Source: a virus
Virus record (IMG/VR): IMGVR_UViG_3300030103_001738
Span: 1-23,429 of that record
Reading direction: 5' to 3' (one strand)
DNA length: 23,429 bases
Position 1 is the stretch's first letter. Every line of letters begins with the position of its first letter. A model generated the notes under the pieces. It saw only the letters and a list, made by a program, of their open reading frames with translations. It did not search any database and was not told the origin of the DNA. Of the stretch, positions 1-7,412 are shown in pieces. The position numbers and the translations under genes were made by a program.

Positions 1-1958
1 CCTGCTGCTTGGTTTACTGACCCTGCACTGTCAACATTACCTACACTTGTTTCAGATGCGTCATTGCTAAATGATGTACCAGCTTTCCAACACCAAGCGA
101 CTTGACTATAACCAGACTGATTATAAAACGAACCCATTGTGAATCCGTCACTGTCAAATGAGGCAACACCACTTGATGTATCTTCAGCCGAAGTAGCATG
201 TGATTGTAAACGCTTTGTTGCTCCGCGAACCGAATCCGTCAATAGGTGTCCCTGAGCGACACTTCTACTTTTTACCCAAACCCAATCTGGTTGAAAACCT
301 ACGCCAGTAATAGCATTTGATGACGAGCCATCTCCAGTGAACAACACTGTATTAAAATGGTCATCAGCTTGAGTGTCTTGTCCAGGACCTATTGTAGGGT
401 CTGGTAGGCTGGAAGCGCAAAGAGCTTTAAACCCTGTTGGTACGGCATAGAAAAATTCACCATTACCATCACTATCTGAGGCAACCGCAGATCCGCTTGT
501 TTTATTTCCAGCAAAACTATCATCTTGACCAAAATTAAAAATAAATGAAGATGTGCCATAACCCATTAACCACGGGAATTTATAGTGATCATCAGGTGCT
601 TCAGATGCAGTGTATGTAGAATTTGCGTTTGCGCCTGTTGACGGGTTACTTGTGCCTGATCCTGAATTTATGTATTCACCATTAATGTGCCAATAAAGTT
701 TTCTATTATCAAAATCTGCGGCAACACCTATTATATCTCCTGTTGTTGGAGCATCTCCAGCACTATGTGCGCCACTGTGTGCAAACTGTTGTGTGGATAT
801 ACCACTGGATGTATCCCCCCAATCAGAGATATAAAGATTGCTACTTGTAAAATAACCAAAACCTGTGAATGAGGCTTGTTCTGCATCAGCCGCGCCAGCA
901 TTAGTTGGGAACTCAACATTTCTAAGTCCATTCATGCCAGCAACCATCCAACCAATCATCCAAGACGGATATCCAGCTTCATTGATATAACACTCGTAGT
1001 AGTATTTACCTGTCTGAACACCATGAGTTGCTATGGCCTGAGAATAATTACTAGCTGTGTTTCTAACTTTTAAATTACCTTCAGTAAAAGCTCCAAAAAC
1101 AGACTGACCCTTGCCAACAGTAACTAACCTATTCATTATTGGGAAATTATTAGTCGGGCTATCTTTCAATACATCATATTGGGTTATACCAGATACCGCA
1201 AAGTTATGCCCTTGCCCAGAACTGTCGTCTCCAATATTTGTAGTGGCTGTGGTTCCTTCAGAAGTAGTTGCTGTGCCTGTGTTTGCAAACTCAAGTCTAA
1301 AACCATTAGCCCCAAAAGTTAATCCAGACGTATTTTTAGGAACCCATACACCATCTTTGGTTTCGCCAAAACTATCTGGACCAGCGGCTACGCCATCTAA
1401 AACATTTACGTCGGCCACCATTCCGCCACCATAAGTTGATCCAGAATCAAAACCCATGTAGCTTACGTTTGTGTTTCCCAGCCAGCCCGCAAAAGTGGCA
1501 CTGCTTGATGGATAGTTTGAAGCATCGCCTTGATCCACACCATTAATGTAGAGCTTTACTCTGTCCGTATCAGTTGACTCATCCAATTTAATTTTTACAA
1601 CAATATTAAACCATGCGGATGGATCTCTTAACTTAAAAGTCCATTTTGGATATCCACTTGATGTTGAATTAAATATTACTTGAATTTGATTATCTTCTCC
1701 AATCCAAATAGCATCATAATTTGTGCCTTTACCATACCAAAGTAGATGATAAACTCCTGGCTCAACTCGTTTGACCCAGCTTGAATATGTCATGGTGTTA
1801 GTGCTACCGCCAGAAACACTGGTTCTTGATAAATAAGCACTATCTGCTGTATTCATACGCAAAGATTGACCAATTGAATGGCTATAAAATGTACCTAACG
1901 CACCTCCAGGAGAGCCAGAGCCGCCAAGTCCACCGCCATTTGATTTAATTAAACTCAT
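1..1958 (-). CDS. Tail fibre / receptor-binding protein, partial (LamG-like + SPRY-like), runs off left edge
   Basis: The frame from ATG at 1958 is open for 652 codons to the window edge, so the C-terminus is missing. After a Gly-rich N-terminus, residues about 35-130 look like a concanavalin/LamG beta-sandwich (YSSWVKRVEPGVYHLL, WFNIVVKIKLDES, VKLYINGVDQ). Residues about 300-470 look SPRY-like (GKYYYECYINE, IGVAADFDNRKLYWHINGEY). Residues about 530-625 carry a module I know from marine phage tail proteins (FQPDWVWVKSRS, DSVRGATKRL, SFDSDGFTMG, VAWCWKAG). These folds bind glycans or proteins, so receptor binding at the tail tip is likely. The start overlaps the upstream stop as TAATG, with GGAG further upstream. 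Plus-strand frames over this stretch are shadows. Confidence 0.88.
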   Translation of the reverse strand, partial: MSLIKSNGGGLGGSGSPGGALGTFYSHSIGQSLRMNTADSAYLSRTSVSGGSTNTMTYSSWVKRVEPGVYHLLWYGKGTNYDAIWIGEDNQIQVIFNSTSSGYPKWTFKLRDPSAWFNIVVKIKLDESTDTDRVKLYINGVDQGDASNYPSSSATFAGWLGNTNVSYMGFDSGSTYGGGMVADVNVLDGVAAGPDSFGETKDGVWVPKNTSGLTFGANGFRLEFANTGTATTSEGTTATTNIGDDSSGQGHNFAVSGITQYDVLKDSPTNNFPIMNRLVTVGKGQSVFGAFTEGNLKVRNTASNYSQAIATHGVQTGKYYYECYINEAGYPSWMIGWMVAGMNGLRNVEFPTNAGAADAEQASFTGFGYFTSSNLYISDWGDTSSGISTQQFAHSGAHSAGDAPTTGDIIGVAADFDNRKLYWHINGEYINSGSGTSNPSTGANANSTYTASEAPDDHYKFPWLMGYGTSSFIFNFGQDDSFAGNKTSGSAVASDSDGNGEFFYAVPTGFKALCASSLPDPTIGPGQDTQADDHFNTVLFTGDGSSSNAITGVGFQPDWVWVKSRSVAQGHLLTDSVRGATKRLQSHATSAEDTSSGVASFDSDGFTMGSFYNQSGYSQVAWCWKAGTSFSNDASETSVGNVDSAGSVNQAA

Positions 1959-3115
1959 TAGGTCAAAGCTCCAGAAACTGTAACCAACACTTCGTTATTT
2001 CCTGTGCCTATACAGAAATAAGATAATTGATACACACCAGCACTATTAAGAGAGGTGGCGGCGGTTGCATTTATGGCTATTTCACCACCATAAGTAATCG
2101 TTTGACCATTCGGATTATTAAAATGAATGTTACCCGACTGCCCTGCTATTTCGTTAGCAAATGATAACAAACAGCCATCACTCGCTACAGTAATAGAAAA
2201 ATCATTACTTAACGCCATATCGCACTCAGCCGTGTCTGGACTGCTTCCAGTGCCTAAACTAACAGGAGTTACTGTGCCTACCGCTCTTCCTGCAACAGTT
2301 ACGTCATTATTAATGGCTAAAGAGACGTTATCTTCAACAGTCATAACGGCAGTGCCGTCTCGTTGTTGGAAGATAATGTCTTTTGCGTCCACAACAGGCT
2401 TAATCACAACATCACTTGATGAGTTAGTGATATTCAGTATCTCTGTTCCACTAGCCAAAAACTTAAAATCATTACCAGCAGCATCAAGTTGAATATCCCC
2501 AGCAGTGTCTATGATTAGATCACCTGTGTCATTAACAATGTAAGAATTAGTGCCACCATGATACAGATTCAGATCTTCACCTGCGCCTATCGTTAAACGA
2601 CCCACAGCACTATCGCCTGTCAGATCATCAGCATCAGCATCTTGACCGATGCTAAGATTGCCGTAACTTGCACTAAGATTAGTTAAAGCATTTACAACAG
2701 CGGCTCCACTACCTGCTCCATCAAGATAAACCATAGCAGTATTGCCATTAGCTATGGTAACTGTCGCCCCTGAACCTTGTTTAATAATAATGTTGTATGG
2801 ACCACTAGAGCCACTATCTGTTGTAGCGTTCTCAATGATGTGAACTCGACTAATCGTGTTAGGATCAATGGTAATGGTGCAGTCGGAATCTAAAGCACCA
2901 GTATACTTAATGTACATAGATCTAGCTGGGTCAGTTGATCCATCAGCTATTGTGCTTGTATGAGTATTTGCGTTAGTAGTTATAGCTTCAGTGCCAAACC
3001 CAAGTGCCTCTCCAATCAGCTCAAGATTAGTATTGGTTGTAGTTCCCCAAGTACCAGAACCATCGCCAGTACCCAGCTCATTAAGTCTTAAATCATTTAC
3101 ATAGGTGCTTGCCAT
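1958..3115 (-). CDS. Tail fibre-like structural protein
   Basis: A 385-residue protein rich in Ser, Thr, Gly, Asn and Asp and nearly free of Lys clusters, typical of beta-rich fibres. The N-terminus (MASTYVNDLRLNELGTG, then GTWGTTTNTNLELIGEAL) matches a start common to marine phage fibre proteins. The middle (residues about 180-260) has the fibre repeat style DLNLYHGGTNSYI, GDLIIDTAGDIQLDA, SSSDVVIKPVVDAKDIIFQQ. The C-terminal third (SITVASDGCLLSFANE, QLSYFCIGTGNNEVLVTVSG) resembles a trimeric fibre tip, which is inference. AAGGA precedes the ATG. It is followed by the LamG/SPRY protein in a 1-nt overlap, so the two probably make the host-recognition apparatus together. Confidence 0.85.
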   Translation of the reverse strand: MASTYVNDLRLNELGTGDGSGTWGTTTNTNLELIGEALGFGTEAITTNANTHTSTIADGSTDPARSMYIKYTGALDSDCTITIDPNTISRVHIIENATTDSGSSGPYNIIIKQGSGATVTIANGNTAMVYLDGAGSGAAVVNALTNLSASYGNLSIGQDADADDLTGDSAVGRLTIGAGEDLNLYHGGTNSYIVNDTGDLIIDTAGDIQLDAAGNDFKFLASGTEILNITNSSSDVVIKPVVDAKDIIFQQRDGTAVMTVEDNVSLAINNDVTVAGRAVGTVTPVSLGTGSSPDTAECDMALSNDFSITVASDGCLLSFANEIAGQSGNIHFNNPNGQTITYGGEIAINATAATSLNSAGVYQLSYFCIGTGNNEVLVTVSGALT

Positions 3116-3125
3116 TTTTCTGTCC

Positions 3126-3635
3126 TTATGCTGCTATGTCTGTCCAACTTGGTCTTTGTGATGGAACAACTGGTCTCCAAAGAACTTCTTCTCCAACTGA
3201 TCCTGTAGCAGATACTCCTGTTACAGAAAATCCTAAAGATTGAATAGGTGCGCTTGTCCCTGTGCCTGCTGATGCTGTCCCTGATACTCCTGTGAGTGAC
3301 ACAACGATAGTTACAGACGGAGTTACAGTCCCTAAACTTGTTGTGCCAGCAGAACCTGTAACAGCGAAAGCTGCTCCAAGACTGAAACCTACACTACCTA
3401 CCGAACCTGTACCTGCAACTCCTGTTACACTCACTGACGCAGAGGCGGCTACAGTTACACTACCTACTGAACCTGTTCCTGCAACTCCTGTGGGAACATG
3501 AATGTTAGAACCTTCTGTGGTAATAGAACCTACAGCCCCTGTTGCAGCTACTCCTGTTACCTCAACAGGTGCACCTTGGTTCCATGCCCCAGAACCCCAA
3601 CTTCCTCGTCCCCAACCTGAAAGAAGATCTGACAC
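3126..3635 (-). CDS. Repetitive structural protein with VTGVAGTGSVGSV repeats
   Basis: A 169-residue protein starting at GTG 3635, with GAGG 7-8 nt upstream overlapping the preceding stop. After a Trp/Gly-rich head (LSGWGRGSWGSGAWNQGAP) come six imperfect copies of a VTGVxxTGSVGSV unit with a period of about 22 residues, then a Trp-containing tail (EEVLWRPVVPSQRPSWTDI). The alternation of small and beta-branched residues suggests a repetitive beta structure such as a fibre shaft. Similar proteins occur beside tail genes in marine phages; I know no assigned function. A related unit (VTGVTGTGSINNV) occurs in the protein at 6755..5976. The repeats also keep an antisense frame open (3262..3501), which is not a gene. 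Confidence 0.8.
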   Translation of the reverse strand: MSDLLSGWGRGSWGSGAWNQGAPVEVTGVAATGAVGSITTEGSNIHVPTGVAGTGSVGSVTVAASASVSVTGVAGTGSVGSVGFSLGAAFAVTGSAGTTSLGTVTPSVTIVVSLTGVSGTASAGTGTSAPIQSLGFSVTGVSATGSVGEEVLWRPVVPSQRPSWTDIAA

Positions 3636-3646
3636 AAGTTACCTCA

Positions 3647-4099
3647 TTAGGCTATTCGTATAATAGCGTTACTCGCATCTGCTGTAGGAAACTGAATAGT
3701 GAAAGTTCCTGAAGTAGATGTTTTGTTGGAACTAAAATCCAACACCGCTACAGCTTTGTTGCTGTTTGTGCTGTTGTAGATCAACGCACCCATTGCAGTA
3801 ATTGTTGCTGTAGTAAAGCTAAGATCAGCAAAATCGGTAAGAGCTGTAGTTCCTGAAGTTGAAGGAGCTACTTTTGTAAGTGTTCCTCCTCCTGTAGTAT
3901 AAGTACCACTAGAGGCGACTTCGCCTGTTGTAACAAAAGCTGTTGTAGTTGCTCCTAAAGTGGCTGTAGTGCTTGATTTACCACCACTACCCTCTGCGTA
4001 CAAAGCTAATTTAAACGCATTACCATTTGTTGCAAAATTGTGTGTACCTAGCAACAACTCTTGTTTGAACGCTGTACACATTGCTTGTGCGATTGCCAT
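3647..4099 (-). CDS. Conserved phage structural protein (tail region)
   Basis: A 150-residue protein with a well-placed start: AAGGAGAC lies just before ATG 4099, and the start overlaps the upstream stop as TAATG. The N-terminus MAIAQAMCTAFKQELLLGTH and the C-terminus (GALIYN, VAVLDF, FTIQFP, NAIIRIA) belong to a family I recognise in marine phage tail regions, where it is usually called structural. The body is Thr/Ser/Gly-rich with predicted beta strands and no signal peptide or membrane segment. It sits between a small conserved protein and the repetitive fibre-like gene, so a tail or neck component is the most reasonable inference. The exact role is unknown. Confidence 0.82.
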   Translation of the reverse strand: MAIAQAMCTAFKQELLLGTHNFATNGNAFKLALYAEGSGGKSSTTATLGATTTAFVTTGEVASSGTYTTGGGTLTKVAPSTSGTTALTDFADLSFTTATITAMGALIYNSTNSNKAVAVLDFSSNKTSTSGTFTIQFPTADASNAIIRIA

Positions 4100-4386
4100 T
4101 ATAGTCTCCTTATAATATTGGCCAAATCTTCATGACCTGCTCTCAATAAAGTCTGCGTTATCGTAGCTCGTTCTTGCTTTTTTGTAAATTGAACATAAGA
4201 ATACAAAATATTTCTTATATTATCTCGAAAAATAAGAGCTTGATCTTTTATAGCAGGAGGTGCGTTATCTGAAACTAAAATAATTTTATCTAAGACTAAA
4301 TCAACTATTTGTTCATCTGACAAACCACCTTCATCAGATGTCATAACATTAACTGTATTTACTTGAGCTGTTCCTAAATCAAGCAC
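4099..4386 (-). CDS. Small conserved phage protein, unknown function
   Basis: A 95-residue protein that starts at GTG 4386, within the last codons of the upstream gene (8-nt overlap). The first ATG would be residue 15, but family members I recall also begin M-x-DLG-x-x-QVN, which supports the GTG. No strong Shine-Dalgarno is visible, so translational coupling is likely. The sequence is mostly alpha-helical: SDEQIVDLVLDKIILVSDNAPPAIKDQA, split here by the Pro pair, then a basic helical end finishing LLRAGHEDLANIIRRL. That ending is highly characteristic of small proteins in marine phage tail regions. It has no catalytic motif; a chaperone or assembly role is possible but unsupported. Confidence 0.8.
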   Translation of the reverse strand: MLDLGTAQVNTVNVMTSDEGGLSDEQIVDLVLDKIILVSDNAPPAIKDQALIFRDNIRNILYSYVQFTKKQERATITQTLLRAGHEDLANIIRRL

Positions 4387-5128
4387 GTCCGTTTGCGTGA
4401 TAAGTCACGCCCTCTATATCGTGTCTACCAATTAAAACACCCTCTGGCTCTGTAAACTCTTTTGGCTCTGGAGATTCTAAAGAAGTCTGTGGAACAATCA
4501 TCAAACCCTCTTCTGAAAATCTTTGTACTAATGGATCATCAAGTCTATGGTATCCATATAACTTTTCATTTTCTGGAACATTAGAGTCTAAAAGAGAGGA
4601 ATTTTTAGCCACTTCTACTTTTACGCCTTTAGATATTGCAACAGAACACCAAAACTCTACACAAGCTCGACCTGCCTCCGCAAAAGAAACATTCGATTTA
4701 TATGTAAAATCAATACCATAAAAACTTATTTTTTCTACTTCTTTCCATATAGCATAAGCAACAGCGTATGCAACTGTATTATTAAAATAACAAAATCCAA
4801 GTTTTTTAACGACTTCATCTAACGGATACAATTCTATCTCTGGGATTCTTTCGTCTTTTTGGCAAGAATATATCGGAGATTTATTTTTATTTAAAAATTC
4901 TCTGGCAACCCCTGTTTGAGTTCCTGCTAAGTCACTATCTAAAAACCTAGAAACTGGATCCATCATAAATGTTCGGTCAACATGAAAAATAGCACCAATA
5001 CTATTTATGCCCCAAACTTCATCAAACTCATGAGAGTTAATTTTCGCATTTACAAAATCAGAAAAAGTTTGCCCTAAACCAACAAGGGCAATAGATTTTC
5101 CTTTTAACTTATCTTTAACTTTTTTCAT
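4379..5128 (-). CDS. Rossmann-like conserved phage protein, possible sugar-modifying enzyme (DUF115/MAF-like)
   Basis: A 249-residue soluble protein, ATG overlapping the previous stop as ATGA. It opens with a basic segment and then a Gly-rich loop after a beta strand (KSIALVGLGQTFSDF, residues 12-25), continues with VWGINSIGAIF, an acidic DRTFMMDPVSRFLDSD, FNNTVAYAVAYAIW and KISFYGIDFTY. This layout of strand-loop-helix, a buried SG/NNT-A helix and a hydrophobic strand ending GID resembles the Rossmann-like fold of DUF115/MAF flagellin glycosylation proteins and GT42 sialyltransferases. That comparison is pattern memory, not an alignment. It is odd among tail genes; a role in sugar modification of virion or host surface is inference. 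The last 60 residues are acidic and Pro-rich. Confidence 0.75.
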   Translation of the reverse strand: MKKVKDKLKGKSIALVGLGQTFSDFVNAKINSHEFDEVWGINSIGAIFHVDRTFMMDPVSRFLDSDLAGTQTGVAREFLNKNKSPIYSCQKDERIPEIELYPLDEVVKKLGFCYFNNTVAYAVAYAIWKEVEKISFYGIDFTYKSNVSFAEAGRACVEFWCSVAISKGVKVEVAKNSSLLDSNVPENEKLYGYHRLDDPLVQRFSEEGLMIVPQTSLESPEPKEFTEPEGVLIGRHDIEGVTYHANGRA

Positions 5129-5979
5129 GTTCTATTCACTCTTACTAATCCATCCCTATAAGTATCTGTATTTTCCATAGCTTCGCCATAATTTTTAAGA
5201 CGAGATAAAGACTCTACAAATCTATTTTGATAAAGAGTAATTAAGTCTGCCTCACCCTTCATAAACGTATACGCTTCAACTAAAGACCCATATAACATCG
5301 TATTCGGTGCATTGGTACTTAACCATGTCTTAGTTGTGTCTTCACCGATAGTAACTATTGTTCCTACAGCACCGCTTGTCCCTCCTGTAATTAACTCTCC
5401 TACAACAAAATCGCCTGTTGGAACGATTATTACAAACTCTGTAGCAGTTGTAAGTGTGTTAATCGTTGTAGTTTCTGCGCTCGTGCCTCCTGTTATTTTT
5501 TCGTTAGCTTGAAAAACCCCAGCTACATTATTGACTGTGATTGTTATTTTATTAGCAGTAAGACTTTCTGGTCTGTGGTAATAATGAATTTCTGCGTTAA
5601 AAATAGCGTTTGGAGTGGGTGCTAGAATAAAATTATTTAGATCATAAACAGCATAATATCGTGGAACCCCTGTTGTAGCTGGGTTTGGATTATACTCTTG
5701 TATAAAATTTACATCTCTTTGCTGTAAAAATTCTTTAGAATTATTGTTTGTTACCGATAAACTAAAAGAAGATAAATAATCTGCTGGCACTGCTAAAAAC
5801 TCATTATTAGCTGCCGTTACACCTGTCGCATTTTTTCTAAAAAATTCGAGATCTACATTTTTAAAAATACGTTCTTCAGCGGCTAATATGTATCTATCCA
5901 GATGTGAAACAAAAGTGGCCTCTTGATTATCTGTATAATCTTTAATTGCAGTCTTTAGTTCTGTATATGTATAACTCAT
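5125..5979 (-). CDS. Head-tail adaptor / tail tube-like protein with inserted ITGGTS repeats
   Basis: A 284-residue protein with ATG at 5979 overlapping the upstream stop as ATGA. The helical N-terminus (YTELKTAIKDYTDNQEATFV, LAAEERIFK), the middle (FLAVPADYLSSFSLSV, VPRYYAVYDLNNFILAPTPN, IHYYHRPESLT) and the C-terminus (TMLYGSLVEAYTFMKGEADL, SRLKNYGEA) match adaptor-like proteins of marine podoviruses, analogous to T7 gp11-type tail tube proteins. Between YHRPESLT and TKTWL, residues about 145-215 form an extra beta-rich insert with two copies of an ANEKITGGTS / VGELITGGTS motif. It lies two genes downstream of the gp4-like adaptor, which fits a connector role. Family analogy is from memory; confidence in structural role is good. 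Confidence 0.82.
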   Translation of the reverse strand: MSYTYTELKTAIKDYTDNQEATFVSHLDRYILAAEERIFKNVDLEFFRKNATGVTAANNEFLAVPADYLSSFSLSVTNNNSKEFLQQRDVNFIQEYNPNPATTGVPRYYAVYDLNNFILAPTPNAIFNAEIHYYHRPESLTANKITITVNNVAGVFQANEKITGGTSAETTTINTLTTATEFVIIVPTGDFVVGELITGGTSGAVGTIVTIGEDTTKTWLSTNAPNTMLYGSLVEAYTFMKGEADLITLYQNRFVESLSRLKNYGEAMENTDTYRDGLVRVNRT

Positions 5980-6755
5980 GGTGTGTTCGCCTGCCAGCCC
6001 ATGCCACTATGATTAGTGCAATAGTAATACAATGTTGGTGCGCCAGAAGCTACTGTTATTTGTGTATATGCTCCTGCAGATCCAGGAGTTCCGTTAGTCG
6101 TAACTCCAGTAGTATATTCAGATCCACCACCATGTGTACCATTTGCAGTAGTGCTAAAACGTAAAGGATGACCTGAATTAGAGGAATCACTTTGATCAAA
6201 CCTATAAGTGCTACCCTCTGACAAATTTAATAATACATCCGCTGTAGCAGTAGATCCGTCTATAGCAAATTTATTAGCAGAACCTACATTATAATACGGA
6301 TGATTAACTGGATTGCCCCCAACAACAGTTACTGTGTAAGTTGCCGCAATACCTGTGCCTGTGCCTGTAACAGTTACATTGTTTATAGAACCTGTGCCAG
6401 TAACACCTGTAACAACTGTAAGGTTAGGAATAACAGAAACAACATCTCCACCAATCGTTACTGTTCCTAATTGAGTTTGTGCTTTAGGCGCATTATTTTG
6501 AAAAGATAAAGTTACTAAATCAAAAATAGGTAAAGATATTTTTTCATTTTCAATTCTAGCTGTGTCAGGACGAGGCTGTCTCAAAGCGGTAGCATCTGAA
6601 ACATTATTACTAGGCTCTAACTGAGGATGTTTTTCTTCAAATTCAGACCTATGTACAACTAAACCTGTCCATTCTTTTATTCTTTCAGAATAAGGAAATC
6701 TCATTCCACTTCTGTCAGATATAAAATATGCATGTTTTCCCCTAGCATACGCCAT
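5976..6755 (-). CDS. Phage structural protein with C-terminal cupredoxin-like domain
   Basis: A 259-residue protein in three parts. Residues 1-48 (MAYARGKHAYFISDRSGMRF, EWTGLVVHRSEFE, KHPQLEP) match a head/neck protein family whose relatives often carry Cys pairs in a zinc-ribbon pattern; here those positions are Ser, His or other residues. Residues about 95-145 are a Thr/Val/Gly linker with VTGVTGTGSINNV, like the repeats in the gene at 3635..3126. Residues about 165-259 look like a cupredoxin: STYRFDQSDSSNSGHPLRFS and TLYYYCTNHSGMGW, giving candidate copper ligands H196, C246, H249 and M252. The C-x2-H-x2-M spacing is tighter than plastocyanin's C-x2-H-x4-M. There is no signal peptide. ATG directly follows the upstream TAA. 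Confidence 0.85.
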   Translation of the reverse strand: MAYARGKHAYFISDRSGMRFPYSERIKEWTGLVVHRSEFEEKHPQLEPSNNVSDATALRQPRPDTARIENEKISLPIFDLVTLSFQNNAPKAQTQLGTVTIGGDVVSVIPNLTVVTGVTGTGSINNVTVTGTGTGIAATYTVTVVGGNPVNHPYYNVGSANKFAIDGSTATADVLLNLSEGSTYRFDQSDSSNSGHPLRFSTTANGTHGGGSEYTTGVTTNGTPGSAGAYTQITVASGAPTLYYYCTNHSGMGWQANTP

Positions 6756-7412
6756 TTAAGTTAGTATCCTTGGCACTAGCTGAAGACTTGACCTATCTCT
6801 ATCTTCTGAGGCAGCTCTAGTAAACTCTTCATCATACATAGATTTTAACATAGCTGATCTATCGGGAGCAACTTTAATAGAAAGATAATAGGCTAAACCT
6901 GCAACTAGACATGGGAAAAACCTAAACGGAACATCGAAATCATTCGTATAATCGTCAGCATCGTCTATACGAACTAAACGATAATAAATTATTTGATCAG
7001 TAGAATTTTCAGGAGTTTGCCATAAATATAAAACAGGATTTACTTGTCTATCAACAAAAAACTGCGAGGGTTTACCAGTGCTTGTTTTATTTGGTAAATT
7101 TAAATAAGCACTACGAGATATCCTATCTACCGAAGTATCCGTATTATTACGACGGATAACCATTTCTAAGATATCTATCGTGTCAATACCCAGTGTATAA
7201 TTAGCTGTTCCTGCTGTTAAAGTTGTGGTAACTTGTTCGACAGTAAATAAATTTATCCCTCTATTAGCCCATTCTGCTAACATAATATTTAAGGAACGAC
7301 GTGCGCTTCTTAAGGAATACCCTGTTTTACCTTCACCCCCACAACGCTCGTAAGCCTCATCAATGGCTTCAGCTACGTCTATATTGAAGTCTCTAGAATT
7401 AGAAACAGCCAT
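6756..7412 (-). CDS. P22 gp4-like head-tail adaptor (tail accessory factor)
   Basis: A 218-residue protein. Its helical N-terminus (IDVAEAIDEAYERCGGEGKT, LRSARRSLNIMLAEWANRG) and the following INLFTVEQ, GTANYTLGIDTIDILEMVIR, RISRSAYLNLPNK, QFFVDRQ and DVPFRFFPCLVAGLAYYLSI match the gp4-type adaptor family, which in P22 forms a dodecameric ring under the portal and closes the DNA-filled head. Length is somewhat above P22 gp4 (166 residues), as is usual in marine homologues. ATG overlaps the previous stop (TAATG) and is preceded by AAGGATAA. With the portal of this window it would form the head-tail connector of a short-tailed virion. Assignment rests on recalled motifs. Confidence 0.85.
   Translation of the reverse strand: MAVSNSRDFNIDVAEAIDEAYERCGGEGKTGYSLRSARRSLNIMLAEWANRGINLFTVEQVTTTLTAGTANYTLGIDTIDILEMVIRRNNTDTSVDRISRSAYLNLPNKTSTGKPSQFFVDRQVNPVLYLWQTPENSTDQIIYYRLVRIDDADDYTNDFDVPFRFFPCLVAGLAYYLSIKVAPDRSAMLKSMYDEEFTRAASEDRDRSSLQLVPRILT

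Noticed and set aside
731-931. Minus-strand 66-codon frame
   Set aside because: It lies in another frame inside the 1958..1 fibre gene, whose frame is open throughout and carries recognisable domains.
1111-1434. Plus-strand frame of 107 codons
   Set aside because: It is antisense to the open partial tail-fibre frame, has no recognisable product and no Shine-Dalgarno; Pro/Ser/Val-rich shadow of a Thr/Gly-rich gene.
2127-2492. Plus-strand frame of 121 codons
   Set aside because: Antisense to the fibre gene 3115..1958; composition typical of shadows of Asp/Thr/Ala-rich sequence.
3262-3501. Plus-strand frame of repeated PVTxxxAxxVTLPTEPVPATP units
   Set aside because: The repeats are the complement of the VTGVAGTGSVGSV gene; no start signal of its own.
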